DNA of 64,000 nt from Pseudomonas poae (GCA_004000515.1 CP034537.1:1-64000), one strand, 5' to 3'. Positions 8,866 to 19,121 are shown, counted from the first letter of the stretch. Numbers and translations are program-made. The notes: generated from the sequence alone by a model not told the origin.

Positions 8866-11299
8866 ATGACGAATGACCAACCATCTCAAACTTCAAGACG
8901 CTCAATGAGCACTATCGCGAGGGTACTCTTTTCCCTATTTGTATTTGCCGTGGCACTAGCTTTGATTTATGGCGGGGTCAAACTAGTGGCGCTGGACGGG
9001 TCAAGTTATTACTTGATCGCAGGCTTGACTTATCTCGTACTGGCGGCACTATTTCTGTTTCGCAAGCGTTCGGGTATTACTCTCTCTGTTGCCATATTCC
9101 TTGCGACCTGTGCCTGGGCCTTTTATGAAGTGGGTCAGTTCAGCTATTGGGAACTGCTTCCACGCTTGGTCATTCCTGCCATCATCCTGACACTCAGCCT
9201 GTGGGTCGGCGCCGCATTGCCGGACACGTCCTTGAGCACCCGGCGCGCCGCTAACCGGTTCGGGTTTGCCGTATTCCTGGCACTGGTCGCGACATTTATT
9301 GCTGCGTTCTACCCGCACGGCGGGATCTCGAACCCGGTCGCCGCCACTGACGCACCCAAGGCAGAAGAGCCCTCCAACGTCCCTGAAAACTGGGAGTTCT
9401 TTGGGCGTAATGCCTCGGGAACACGGTTTGCTCCTTACACGCAAATCACCTCGGACAACGTCAAGGACCTGCAGGTTGCCTGGACCTACAGAACAGGTCG
9501 TCGCACCACAGGTGCCGGCGCGGTGTAGATGAAAATACACCGTTGCAGATCGGCAATGTTCTGTACTCGTGCACACCGGAAAACCTGATTACCGCCCTGG
9601 ACGGTGATACCGGGACCCCGCTCTGGAAATTCGATCCCAAAGCCAAAAGCGAAGAGCACGTGACTTGCCGCGGCGTGGGTTATTACGACATCGATAAAGA
9701 CGACAGCCTAAGCGCTGAAGTCAAGGCGTCATATGGCAATGAGCAGCAGTGCCGCCAGCGTATACTGGTGTCGTCTGTGGATGCCCGTTTGTTTGCGGTT
9801 GATGCGCATACCGGCACCCTGTGCCCGAGCTTTGGCGACAACGGTTATGTCGATCTCAAGAAAGGCATGGGCCCGACTGAAAACAGCAAGCGCTATCACC
9901 CCACCTCGCTGCCGGTTGTCATGGGCCACCTCACCGTGGTCGGCGGCTGGGTACGGGACATTGTGGCGGGCGAACCTTCCGGTGCCGTACGCGCATTCGA
10001 CGTTCTGACAGGTGCGTTGGTGTGGGCCTGGGATGTAGGTGCACCCGAGGGCAAGAACGCAGTGGCAGACGATCATCAGTTCGCTCTGGAGACGCCTAAC
10101 GTCTGGACAATTCCGACCTACGATAAAGCGTTGAATCTGGTCTACCTGCCTACGGGCAATGGCCCGCCCGACTACTGGGGTGGTGATCGCAACCAGGTTA
10201 AAGAGAAGTTTGGTACGGCCGTTGTTGCAGTCGATGCATCAACCGGTAAAGCCAAATGGGTTTATCAGATCGTTCACCACGACGTCTGGGACTATGACCT
10301 GCCTTCGCAGCCTGTGCTCTATGACATCAAAACGCCCAGGGCGAGAAGACTCCGGTCTTGATCCAGACCAGCAAGACAGGCAACATTTTTGTGCTGGATC
10401 GCCGTACCGGCAAGCCGGTTACAGAAGTTGAAGAGCGTGCGGTTCCTACCTCTCCAGCAGCAGAAGGCGAGCACCTGTCGCCTACCCAACCGTTCTCGGT
10501 CGGGATGCCGACCATTGGTGTCGACCCGCTGACCGAGAAGTCGATGTGGGCGTGACAACTTTCGACCAACTGTATTGCCGGATCATGTTCAAAGACTCCG
10601 TCTACCTGGGTCCGTTTACACCGCCAAGTGAAAAACCGTACATCGAATGGCCTGGCTTGCTGGGCGGTATGAACTGGGGTGGTATCTCCATCGACGAAAA
10701 CACCGGCATGATGTTCGTCAATGACATGCGCATGCCGCTGCGGATGTCACTAGTCAAAAGGAAGACACCAAGAAGTTCAACGTGTCGACCGATGAAGTCC
10801 CGGGTTTCATGGGAACCATTCGCCCACAAGTCGCCGGTATCTATGGCGGGGTGAAAATCGACATTCTGCAGTCGCCACTGGGCGTACCGTGCAACACACC
10901 TCCCTTCGGCAGCATGAGCGCCATTGACCTCAACACCCAGAAACTGGTCTGGCAGGTTCCGTTGGGCACCGTCCAGGACACTGGCCCTCTGGGGATCAAA
11001 ACGCACATGCCAATCCCGCTGGGCATGCCAACACTGGGTGGCCCGACCTCAACGGCATCTGGCCTGGTGTTCTTCGCCGGCACCCAGGACTACTACCTGC
11101 GAGCGCTGGATTCGGCCACCGGTAAAGAAGTCTGGAAAGCCCGCCTGCCGGTTGGCGCGGTTGCAGCCCGCTGATCTACAAATCACCCAATACCGGGAAG
11201 CAGTACGTAGTCATCTCCGCAGGTGGCATGAGCCACTCGCCTGATGTCGGTGACTACATCATTGCCTATGCATTGCCGGACAGCATCATCCAGAAATAA
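8866..11299 (+). pseudogene. gcd: Membrane-bound PQQ-dependent glucose dehydrogenase, frameshifted
   Basis: The protein has four to five N-terminal membrane segments (for example VLFSLFVFAVALALIYGGVK, LFRKRSGITLSVAIFLATCA), then the PQQ beta-propeller: NWEFFGRNASGTRFAPYTQI, PVVMGHLTVVGGWVRD, YLPTGNGPPDYWGG, HHDVWDYDLPSQPV, FVLDRRTGKPVTEV and GGMSHSPDVGDYIIAYALP, stop 11297-11299. It oxidises periplasmic glucose to gluconate and passes electrons to ubiquinone. Five breaks (about 9525, 10334, 10550, 10760, 11167) are all single-base contractions of a homopolymer (G, A, G, A and C runs), a pattern typical of base-calling error. Confidence 0.9.
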
Positions 11300-11323
11300 C
11301 CTCTTAATTGACGTTAACTCAAA

Positions 11324-11357
11324 TGGCCCGCCTGCTCTCCAACAGGTGGGCTTTTTG
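11324..11357 (+). terminator. Rho-independent terminator of gcd
   Basis: A GC-rich hairpin (gcccgcctg / caggtgggc) is followed by a TTTTT tract, 25 bases after the gcd stop. Confidence 0.75.
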
Positions 11358-11465
11358 TTCTATACCAGTTGTTGTTCGGCTTCGGCCTAAATAACGCATT
11401 AAATTTTGTGCTTGTTACGAGAAGAGGACTTCGACTGATCTCATAGGTCCGGTAGTCTGCTTTCG

Positions 11466-11627
11466 GCCCAGGCTGTGTAAAACGTTTTCGGTGCGAAAGT
11501 TACTCAAAACCAGACTGGAAACCGCGCTTCTACCCAAATCCACATCTGCTGATGTGCTGATGAATTCAGATTTAACGCAGAAGCGCGCACTTCGAATTTG
11601 GCGACTCGTTTTACACACTCTGGGCCA
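11466..11627. mobile_element. MITE-like element with IS1182-type terminal inverted repeats
   Basis: It begins GGCCCAGGCTGTGTAAAACG and ends CGTTTTACACACTCTGGGCC. These inverted termini match the ends of the IS1182-family copies at 33790 and 43439-45104 (GGCCCAGAGTGTGTAAAA). The 162 bases have no coding capacity. A non-autonomous derivative of a related IS is the simplest reading, mobilisable in trans by the transposase at 43600. Confidence 0.6.
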
Positions 11628-11688
11628 TAAGCAGTCGCTCAAATGTTTCTACGAAACCAGGGGCGATTCAATCCGAATGAATCGCCCC
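11626..11688 (+). repeat. 49-bp repeat copy 2 with strong hairpin
   Basis: The second copy of the repeat at 6721 occupies 11626-11674. It ends in a perfect 11-bp stem (GGGGCGATTCA 11660-11670, TGAATCGCCCC 11678-11688) with a 7-base loop. It could act as a bidirectional transcription barrier or as a target palindrome for the adjacent IS-like elements. Confidence 0.5.
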
Positions 11689-11752
11689 TTGATTGTAGGC
11701 ATACCCAATCGTCCGCTTTTGGCCGTTAGCGACGGCCTGACTTCGACCGTCG

Positions 11753-12382
11753 CTATACATGGTCAAACCTCGGTCTGCTCTGCCATTTCAAGGCGTCGTC
11801 GACCTCAATCCCAAGATATCGAACGGTGCTCTCCAGCTTCGTATGGCCAAGCAGAAGTTGAACGGCCCGCAAGTTCTTTGTCCTGCGATAGATCAGTGAT
11901 GCCTTTGTAGGTCTCATTGTGTGAGTGCCATACATGGCCGGATCAAGGCCAATGGCTTGCACCCAGCCTTTGACGATACGAGCGTATTGACGAGTGGATA
12001 GATGGTCTGAGGTGTGCAGCCTGCTCGGGAAAAGGCAGTCCTGGCTACGGAGCTGGGCTTGGTGTATCCAGGCCGCGAGAGCAGACCGTGTTTGCTCAGT
12101 AATTTCGAACTGCACTGGTCGCTTCGTTTTCTGCTGCATAACCATTGCTCGTGATGACACATGCTCGCCATGAGCAACGTCGCATACACGGAGCTTGGTT
12201 AAGTCGCAGGCTCGAAGCTTGCTGTCGATGGCCAGATCGAACAAAGCCAGATCCCGGGTTCGTTCTGCAAGCTGAAGCCTTACTCGGATGGCCCAGATAT
12301 CTCTCAGCCGGAGCGGGGTTTTCTGTCCGACCAACTTTCCTTTGTTCCAGGGCCGGCGGGTGCAGGTAGCAGTGATGTTCAT
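11753..12382 (-). CDS. Short site-specific tyrosine recombinase (209 aa)
   Basis: An intact 209-residue protein starting MNITATCTRRPWNKGKLVGQ. It keeps the catalytic set of tyrosine recombinases: box I Arg in DSKLRACDLTKLRV, HTMR as HxxR, His in LLLGHTKLESTVRYLGI and the nucleophile Tyr in VRYLG. It lacks the usual N-terminal core-binding domain, being about half an integrase. The start is supported by GGAGGA upstream, which lies inside a near-palindrome at 12389-12407. It is the only gene of the flanking inverted-repeat element. The activity is likely self-mobilisation by strand exchange at the repeats; this is inference. Confidence 0.75.
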   Translation of the reverse strand: MNITATCTRRPWNKGKLVGQKTPLRLRDIWAIRVRLQLAERTRDLALFDLAIDSKLRACDLTKLRVCDVAHGEHVSSRAMVMQQKTKRPVQFEITEQTRSALAAWIHQAQLRSQDCLFPSRLHTSDHLSTRQYARIVKGWVQAIGLDPAMYGTHTMRPTKASLIYRRTKNLRAVQLLLGHTKLESTVRYLGIEVDDALKWQSRPRFDHV

Positions 12383-12388
12383 GGCAAG

Positions 12389-12407
12389 TCCTCCACATGT
12401 GGGAGGA
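12389..12407. promoter_or_regulatory. Near-palindrome over the recombinase Shine-Dalgarno
   Basis: The sequence TCCTCCACATGTGGGAGGA is an inverted repeat with one bulged base. On the minus strand it contains the GGAGGA ribosome-binding site of the recombinase gene. It could be an autorepressor operator or a hairpin hiding the site. Confidence 0.35.
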
Positions 12408-12476
12408 CAAGCATGGCTAGCCAGAGAAGTGGTCGCTAACCGGCCAAAAGCGGACGATTGCTGGCAGGTATTCAAG

Positions 12477-13389
12477 CTATGTCCCCAGGCCCTGGGGAAA
12501 TAGCTTGGGGTTTGAGAAAGCCTGCTTAAGGTGGTCGTACACCAATCGCACCCGCTTCGATACAGGACCCTGCTGCGGGCGGTATATGAACAGATCCCAT
12601 GGTGCTGGAGCGTGATCAGCCAAAACGGCAACCAGCTTTCCTGACCGCAGATGAGGCTCAGCCAGATAGGCAGGAATTTGGCCAAAACACATGCCTGCCA
12701 GGGTGGCTTCCAATTCCGTATCTGGATCATCACAGATAAGCGCTGGCTGCCTGGGCGCGAACGTTTGCCCGTCGGCAAATAGCCAAGGCCAAGGGCGGCC
12801 ATTTTCCGGTCGATCAGGACTGAAAGTGGCAGCTTAGCTAAGGCATCCAAAGATTTAGGTGGGTGTCTTTGGCCTATGAGAGACGGGCACGCGACAACGT
12901 AAAACGGCACGGGAGCTAAGGCACGTGCAACGTAGCGCCGGTCGCGAATAACCCCACCCGGATACCAATATCGATATGCGCTTCAACGGCATCAGTCATC
13001 TGATCTTCCAAGCGGAGATCGAATTGCAGGTCAGGATGTGCAGCGGCCAGGGGCTGAAGAAACGGTATTAGGAAGCGCCTGCCAATAGCATGTGGAGCCG
13101 TAATCCCCACCCTACCTGACAGCTCAGGCTCCGTCCTGTGCGACCGGAATAGCGTATCGAAATGATCCAGAGCTGACCTGGCATCTTTGGCGTAATCCTG
13201 ACCGAAAGCAGTGATGCTCACCTGGCGGGTATTGCGGTGGAACAGTGATTCGCCAAGCTCAGTTTCCAGGGCTTGAATGGCTCGAGTCACCCCTTGTGGG
13301 GAGATGCCTAATCGAGTTGCCGCTTCGCGGAAGCTACCTGCCTCTGCTGCTGTGCAAAAAATCCTAACCATCTCCATGCGGTTAAGCAT
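12477..13389 (-). pseudogene. LysR-family regulator of the divergent SDR gene, frameshifted
   Basis: The start at 13389 (MLNRMEMVRIFCTAAEAGSF) is supported by GGAGGGGCAAC upstream. The winged HTH follows (FREAATRLGISPQGVTRAIQ). The effector domain continues through GRVGITAPHAIGRRFLIPFL and, after a G-run contraction near 12965, DRRYVARALAPVPFYVVACP. A second break near 12805 is again a missing G. It ends FSNPKLFPQGLGT at 12477. Length (about 304 aa) is normal. It is divergent from the SDR at 13534, the usual layout for a LysR regulator and its target; direct CCATTTATT repeats at 13400 and 13441 lie in the shared promoter. Confidence 0.8.
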
Positions 13390-13533
13390 GTTGCCCCTCC
13401 CATTTATTCCATTTTCAGGAATAGCATAATCCAATCATTTCCATTTATTGAGATCAATCATGGGTCTAAAGTTTGCGCACTGCCAGGTTAACCAGCCATG
13501 GCGAAGTACAAACCCGCCGATGAGGTTCTCAGC

Positions 13534-14277
13534 ATGAGCAATAACATTTCTGGAAAAGTTGTCGTTATCACCGGTGCCAGTAGCGGCCTGGGTGAGGTTA
13601 CTGCACGCCACCTTGCTGCGCTTGGCGCTCGCGTAGTGCTGGCTGCACGTCGCAAAGATAAACTCGACGCATTGGTGGCTGAGCTGACCAATGCAGGTGG
13701 TCAGGCAATCGCGTATCAGACCGATGTTACCTCTCAGGAAGAGGTCAAAACGCTCATTCAAGGTGCCGTGGACACCTACGGTCGCATTGATGTACTGATC
13801 AACAATGCCGGACTGATGGCGATTGCACCGCTCAGCGATACTCGCACTGACGAGTGGGATCGCATGATCGATATCAACATCAAGGGTCTGCTGTACGGAG
13901 TCGCGGCTGCATTGCCAGTCTTCCAGAAACAAAACAGTGGTCACTTCATCAACATCGCATCGGTTGCAGGCCTGAAGGTGTTCAGCCCAGGTGGCACCGT
14001 GTACAGCGGCACCAAGTTTGCTGTGCGGGCTATCTCCGAAGGACTGCGTCACGAAGTCGGTGGCAGCATCCGCACCACGACTATCGAACCGGGCGCCGTG
14101 GACTCCGAACTGAAATTCGGCAGCACCCACCAACAGAGCCGCGATTTCGTGGTGGACTTCTACAAGCATGCAATTCCCGCCGAATCGGTCGCTCGAGCTA
14201 TCGCCTTCGCAATTGAGCAGCCTGCTGACGTGGATATTAACGAGATCGTTCTGCGCCCAACCGTGCAGGAATTCTAA
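13534..14277 (+). CDS. SDR-family NAD(P)-dependent oxidoreductase
   Basis: An intact 247-residue classical short-chain dehydrogenase. It has the cofactor motif TGASSGLG near residue 14, NNAG at about 90, catalytic Ser in NIASVAGL, and YSGTK with the catalytic Tyr and Lys at about 158-162. The Arg-rich ARRKDK after beta-2 suggests NADP preference. The start at 13534 (MSNNISGKVV) follows a gaggttctc leader; an upstream in-frame ATG at 13498 is less likely. It is divergent from a LysR gene, its probable regulator. The likely substrate is an aldehyde or ketone; specificity is not readable. Confidence 0.85.
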   Translation: MSNNISGKVVVITGASSGLGEVTARHLAALGARVVLAARRKDKLDALVAELTNAGGQAIAYQTDVTSQEEVKTLIQGAVDTYGRIDVLINNAGLMAIAPLSDTRTDEWDRMIDINIKGLLYGVAAALPVFQKQNSGHFINIASVAGLKVFSPGGTVYSGTKFAVRAISEGLRHEVGGSIRTTTIEPGAVDSELKFGSTHQQSRDFVVDFYKHAIPAESVARAIAFAIEQPADVDINEIVLRPTVQEF

Positions 14278-14285
14278 TGAGTTGA

Positions 14286-14311
14286 GGGCCTGTCTCTTCG
14301 GCGTCAGGCCC
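14286..14311 (+). terminator. Hairpin after the SDR gene
   Basis: GGGCCTG and CAGGCCC form a 7-bp stem nine bases after the SDR stop. There is no T-tract, so termination strength is uncertain. Confidence 0.35.
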
Positions 14312-14333
14312 CGCTTATCTGGAGTGAAAAGCG

Positions 14334-14560
14334 GTGAGTGCCACATGGCCCGGAAGAAAGAAGCAAGCGCTCGATGTAGGTGCTGAATGCCCTGCTATTG
14401 TTCAGCAGCTTGCAGCTGTTAGTGGGGCTGACAACGGATTGATGGCAACGGTTATGGAGAGCTATCTACGGAAGAGTTTCCCAGTAGCGAAATCAGGAGC
14501 GATTCGCAGAACAAGTCCATTGACGAGACCACCTCCATCGTCCGCTCCTACCTGCGGTAG
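14334..14560 (+). pseudogene. frmR: Decayed FrmR-type formaldehyde-responsive repressor (C-terminal part)
   Basis: Two frames joined near 14482 read ALDVGAECPAIVQQLAAVSG, ADNGLMATVMESYLRKSF, then DETTSIVRSYLR to the TAG at 14558. This matches the CsoR/FrmR helical fold from the conserved Cys (GAEC) to the C-terminus. The N-terminal helix with the second formaldehyde-crosslinking residue is missing. The LESH motif is MESY here, so the conserved His is replaced by Tyr. It lies 60 bases before frmA, the gene FrmR normally represses. The fragment is probably non-functional, leaving frmA without its repressor. Confidence 0.6.
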
Positions 14561-14595
14561 AGGCACCAGGGTGCCCTCGGTGAGGGAAAATTTAG

Positions 14596-15729
<1,134 letters not shown>

Positions 15730-15772
15730 CCGCCCACTACCCATTCAACGCCAACCACCAAGGAAATTAATC

Positions 15773-16170
15773 ATGTCCACTCCTGTCATTTCTGGCGATG
15801 GCATCTTTTCGCACATCTTTATCGGCGCTGACGACCTTCAGAAGTCGGTCGCGTTCTTCGACGCCGCTCTGGTGCTCTTGGCATCAAGAACCTCGGTCCT
15901 TTCAACAACGGATGGGTACTTTTCGGTCGCGAAAAGCCGGCTTTCATCATCGCCCGCCCGGGCAATGGTGAAGCGCCTTCCAGCAACGGCGTGACGATCG
16001 GCTTTGCGGCCGCCACTCCCGCTGAAGTGGATGCCTTCCACGCCGCCGGCCTTGCCGCAGGCGGCACTGACGAGGGCCAACCTGGCGCACGTGGTCACCT
16101 GCCGGGTGCCTATGCGGCCTACCTGCGTGATCCGGCGGGCAACAAGGTCTGCTCGTACACCTTCGTCTGA
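15773..16170 (+). pseudogene. VOC-family (glyoxalase/bleomycin resistance-like) protein, one frameshift
   Basis: It starts MSTPVISGDGIFSHIFIGAD and, after one missing G near 15873, continues LGIKNLGPFNNGWVLFGREK, then VTIGFAAATPAEVDAFH and AAYLRDPAGNKVCSYTFV. This is a single VOC module of 132 residues with the His and Glu/Asp positions of metal-dependent glyoxalase-fold proteins. It directly follows frmA, as in other mobile frmRA-VOC clusters, and probably handles a glutathione or aldehyde adduct. It is followed by a strong terminator. Confidence 0.75.
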
Positions 16171-16274
16171 AAGCAAGGAAGCTGAGAGCGTTCTGACAGG
16201 GTCAGCACAAGCCTCTATTATACGGCGAGCCTGTTAGATGGACTGTGTAACGCGGTGCCTGCTCATGAAGATCG

Positions 16275-16309
16275 GCCCGCAGCCATGTGTGAAACGCATG
16301 GCTGCGGGC
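16275..16309 (+). terminator. Strong rho-independent terminator after frmA-VOC
   Basis: A perfect 13-bp stem (GCCCGCAGCCATG 16275-16287, CATGGCTGCGGGC 16297-16309) is followed by ATTTGTTTT. It separates the frmA-VOC unit from the DUF3422 gene. Confidence 0.85.
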
Positions 16310-16337
16310 ATTTGTTTTGAAGCGTGCTTTTCAACCA

Positions 16338-17688
16338 ATGAGAAATGAGGTCGTTAAGAAAGAGCCGGCCAATATCAATACGACGACCGTACAACCCACC
16401 CCGACCGCCACCGTGTACGGCATGCCGGCCTATGCCGATCGTGCTGCAGCTGTGGGTGAAGTGCATGCGCGCCCGCATCTGTTGCTTCAGGCCCCCGCGG
16501 TATATTGCAGCTCTCTTTCATGACCGAAGGCGACCAGGCCAGGGATCAGATGGCGATGAGCGAGTTATCTCATCGCTTCGGCGTTGCCGAGCCCGACCAC
16601 GCTACGCCGCTACACGGCGTGACATGGGATGAGGGAGACCTTCACTGTGAAAAGCACACCGAGTTCTCTACGTATCTCTGGTGCGCTTCGCTGGATTCCA
16701 AGACGGAGAGCCTTGCGGAGAAAATCCCTTCAAACATGGATTTGTTCCTCCGGGCCCGGTCGTATCCGGCATCCGCTTGAGACTTCTTCCGTGGATGCCA
16801 GAAACGGAGAAGGAGGCTGATCGCTTCGATCCTGCCAGCCTGTGCTACTCGCTGGTAGAGAACGGCTCTGCCGCCATCTTGACCGACTTCCGACAGGATG
16901 AGGATGGCCTGACGCAGATCCTCATCCTTGCTCGTGATTTGACCCCGGCGCGGGCAGGTGCGCTGGCTCAACGTCTATTGGAGATCGAGACGTACCGTAC
17001 CTTGGCGTTGCTGTCTCTGCCGTTGACGCGATCGATGACGTCGGAGCTGCGACGCATGGAGTCGCGCCTTGCAGCGATCACTGACGAGATGTGTACGAGT
17101 TTGGTAGAACGCCGCGATAGCGACGTGCTGCTTTCCGAATTGACCGGTCTGGCCGCCGAACTGGAAGCTGGCGTCGCGGCAAATCTCTATCGCTTCGGCG
17201 CCAGCCGTGCCTACTACGAGATCGTCGAGGAAAGGCTGGCTGCGCTTTCAGAAGTGGCCGTATCCGGATACAGCACCTGGGCGGACTTCCTGCAGCGTCG
17301 CATCGCTCCAGCCATGCGGACGTGCCAATCCGTAAAGGAGCGCCAGGCCAAGCTCTCCGACAAACTGACCCGAGCCATCGCGTTGCTGCGTTCGTGGATC
17401 GACGTCGAACTTGAACGCCAGAACCGCGATCTGCTGGCTTCGATGAACAACCGGGCCAAGTTGCAATTGCGCCTTCAGCAAACCGTCGAAGGCCTGTCGG
17501 TCGCGGCAATTTCTTATTACGTCGTGAGTCTTCTCGGCTACCTGCTCAAGGGCATTCCGATCGTTCACGACAGCGTGGCGCCGGTGATGGCGGTTCTGGT
17601 ACCTGCGGTGATGCTGACGATCTGGTGGATCGTCCGCAGGATAAGACACGCCCACAGCGACACGGCGGCGGAAGAGAAATCTTCCTGA
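16338..17688 (+). pseudogene. DUF3422 family membrane-anchored protein, frameshifted
   Basis: The N-terminus includes VHARPHLLL, characteristic of DUF3422. The middle (FGVAEPDHATPLHGVTWDEG, FSTYLWCASLDSKTE) and the long helical C-terminal half follow. Near the end lie two hydrophobic segments (AAISYYVVSLLGYLLKGIPI and VAPVMAVLVPAVMLTIWWIV), so it is anchored in the inner membrane with a large cytosolic part. Breaks near 16500 and 16780 disrupt it; the last 335 codons are open. Function is unknown. It is a recurrent partner of frmA-VOC on mobile DNA. Confidence 0.75.
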
Positions 17689-17747
17689 CGAGCTGCCGTC
17701 CTGGCGCGCGATAGCTGCGCCGTCCGTTTGAACAGAGGAGAACAACA

Positions 17748-17792
17748 TGCCAAGCAATTCTTTCGGTGAATCCTCTTGTACCGCTGCGGCCT
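17748..17792 (+). other. Recurrent SFGESS leader, orphan copy truncated by IS5-like DNA
   Basis: After GAGGAGAACAAC an ATG opens MPSNSFGESSCTAAA over 45 bases, identical to 24809-24853 at the start of the UvrA-like gene. At 17793 the sequence switches to the broken end of an IS5-family transposase in the other strand. The leader thus sits 60 bases after DUF3422 with no gene of its own. A third, diverged copy opens the NhaA gene at 22919. Confidence 0.6.
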
Positions 17793-17986
17793 GCATTGAA
17801 GCGTTTGTAGACCTTATTCCAGTAGCCAAACGCCTTGGGCAGGTCTCTCCAGGGACATCCCGTGCGCATGCGGTACAGCATGCCCTCCACGGTCATTCGT
17901 AGATCACGCTTGTTGTAGATGGCCTTGTGCAGCAGAATTTCCCGCAGCTTCGACCAATGCTCATCGCTGAGCAGTAATCGGGGCAT
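17793..17986 (-). pseudogene. IS5-family transposase, N-terminal fragment
   Basis: On the minus strand MPRLLLSDEHWSKLREILLH ... RDLRMTVEGMLYRMRTGCPW, RDLPKAFGYWNKVYKRFN matches the N-terminal DUF4096 region of IS5-family transposases. The frame then runs into the leader sequence at 17792 and loses similarity, so the DDE catalytic domain is missing. A possible terminal repeat (GGGTCTGTTGCCATTTCGC on the minus strand) lies near 18060-18078. This is IS debris. Confidence 0.75.
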
Positions 17987-18143
17987 TGCAAGCTCGTATC
18001 GATGTTGGGTCAGAGCTTCAACGATACGGGCTTGCTCTTATAGATCAATGGGTTAGCGCGAAATGGCAACAGACCCTAGCAAACCAGTTCAAATAACGTG
18101 GCGCAGTAGTTTTATCAGGTCCAAATGCGCCGTTTGGCCTGCG

Positions 18144-19121
18144 TCAGTTTCCCGGCGGTCTCCAGCTGTGCATCGACCCAAACGCTTTCCATCCGCGACA
18201 CCCTGCACCACAGGCTCGCAGGGTCGCCCCATCCGAATACCCGACCTGTGCGGCGACCTGATCGACGCTGGCGTTTCCGGTGCGCAAGAGATGGACGGCA
18301 TGCTCCACGCGCAGGTCCTGGAAATACGACAGCGGTGTCTTGCCCAAAACGCTTTGCAGCCGCCGCGCCAAGGTGCGCTCGCTTGTGCCCGCGGCGCTGG
18401 CCGCCTCGGCGAGCGAGAACCCCTTCGCGAGCCGACTTCTGGCCCAGCACTCGAAGCGCTCCACCATCGGGTCGGCATGCGCAAGGTGGTCGGGAATCAC
18501 GAACTCGGCTTGCGAACTGCGTGCCTCGACCAGCAGATAGCGTGCCACCAGGGCCGCCAGCGCCGGACTGCGCCCGCGGATGATGCGCAAGGCCAAGTCG
18601 ACGTGGGCCAAAGCGGCACCCGCGGTTGTGAAGCGTGTCGAGTTCACGATCATGCGTGACTCGTCCAGCGTGACGTTCGGATAGCGCTGCCGAAACATCG
18701 GCCCCAGCCACCATGACGTCGTCGCACGATGCCCATCAAGCAGGCCGCTCTCTGCAAGCAAGAAACTACCGGAGCAGGCGGCACCAAGGTGCGCGCCAGC
18801 GGCGGACCACTGCTGTAGCACGGCGACCGCATCGGGCACGTCGGGGCGTGTGAGCCGAGCCGAGAGCGTGTCAGGCATCTTTTCACCAAACGCGGGCACG
18901 AGCACGACGTCTGGTTCCGGCACACCACGCGCAGTGACCACGGGGACCGTCAAGCCTTGCGCAGTTCGGATGCGACGCCGCACGCCCACCAGCGTGAGCT
19001 CTATGTGCGCGGGAGCCTGTGGCAGCGAGCCCGACATCGCATTGGCCAAGCCCACTGTGTCGGTGAGCGCCGCAAGCCCCAGATCAAACACGCCATCACA
19101 AACAAGGATGTGGATTTTCAT
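18144..19121 (-). CDS. GlxA-type AraC-family transcriptional regulator
   Basis: An N-terminal DJ-1/PfpI-like domain (MKIHILVCDGVFDLGLAALT; nucleophile-like Cys in LGAACSGSFLLAESG) is followed by an AraC-type double HTH (LAEAASAAGTSERTLARRLQ; VDQVAAQVGYSDGATLR). The natural start is probably 19121; the longer N-terminus begins in AT-rich promoter DNA. The last 20 residues look out of frame (a base change near 18215), so the true stop may differ. It is divergent from the ABM gene at 19236, the likely target. Ligand unknown. Confidence 0.8.
   Translation of the reverse strand: MKIHILVCDGVFDLGLAALTDTVGLANAMSGSLPQAPAHIELTLVGVRRRIRTAQGLTVPVVTARGVPEPDVVLVPAFGEKMPDTLSARLTRPDVPDAVAVLQQWSAAGAHLGAACSGSFLLAESGLLDGHRATTSWWLGPMFRQRYPNVTLDESRMIVNSTRFTTAGAALAHVDLALRIIRGRSPALAALVARYLLVEARSSQAEFVIPDHLAHADPMVERFECWARSRLAKGFSLAEAASAAGTSERTLARRLQSVLGKTPLSYFQDLRVEHAVHLLRTGNASVDQVAAQVGYSDGATLRACGAGCRGWKAFGSMHSWRPPGN

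Larger units (their letters stand above)
11707..12459 (-). mobile_element. One-gene tyrosine-recombinase element with 27-bp inverted repeats
   Basis: Inverted repeats AATCGTCCGCTTTTGGCCGT (11707 onward, to 11733) and, on the other strand, 12432-12459 flank a single recombinase gene. The two arms match over 27 bases with one extra G on the right. The unit is about 0.75 kb and sits immediately past the LysR stop at 12477. No target-site duplication was seen. The arms resemble the CGGCCAAAAGC repeats found elsewhere in the window. Confidence 0.6.
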
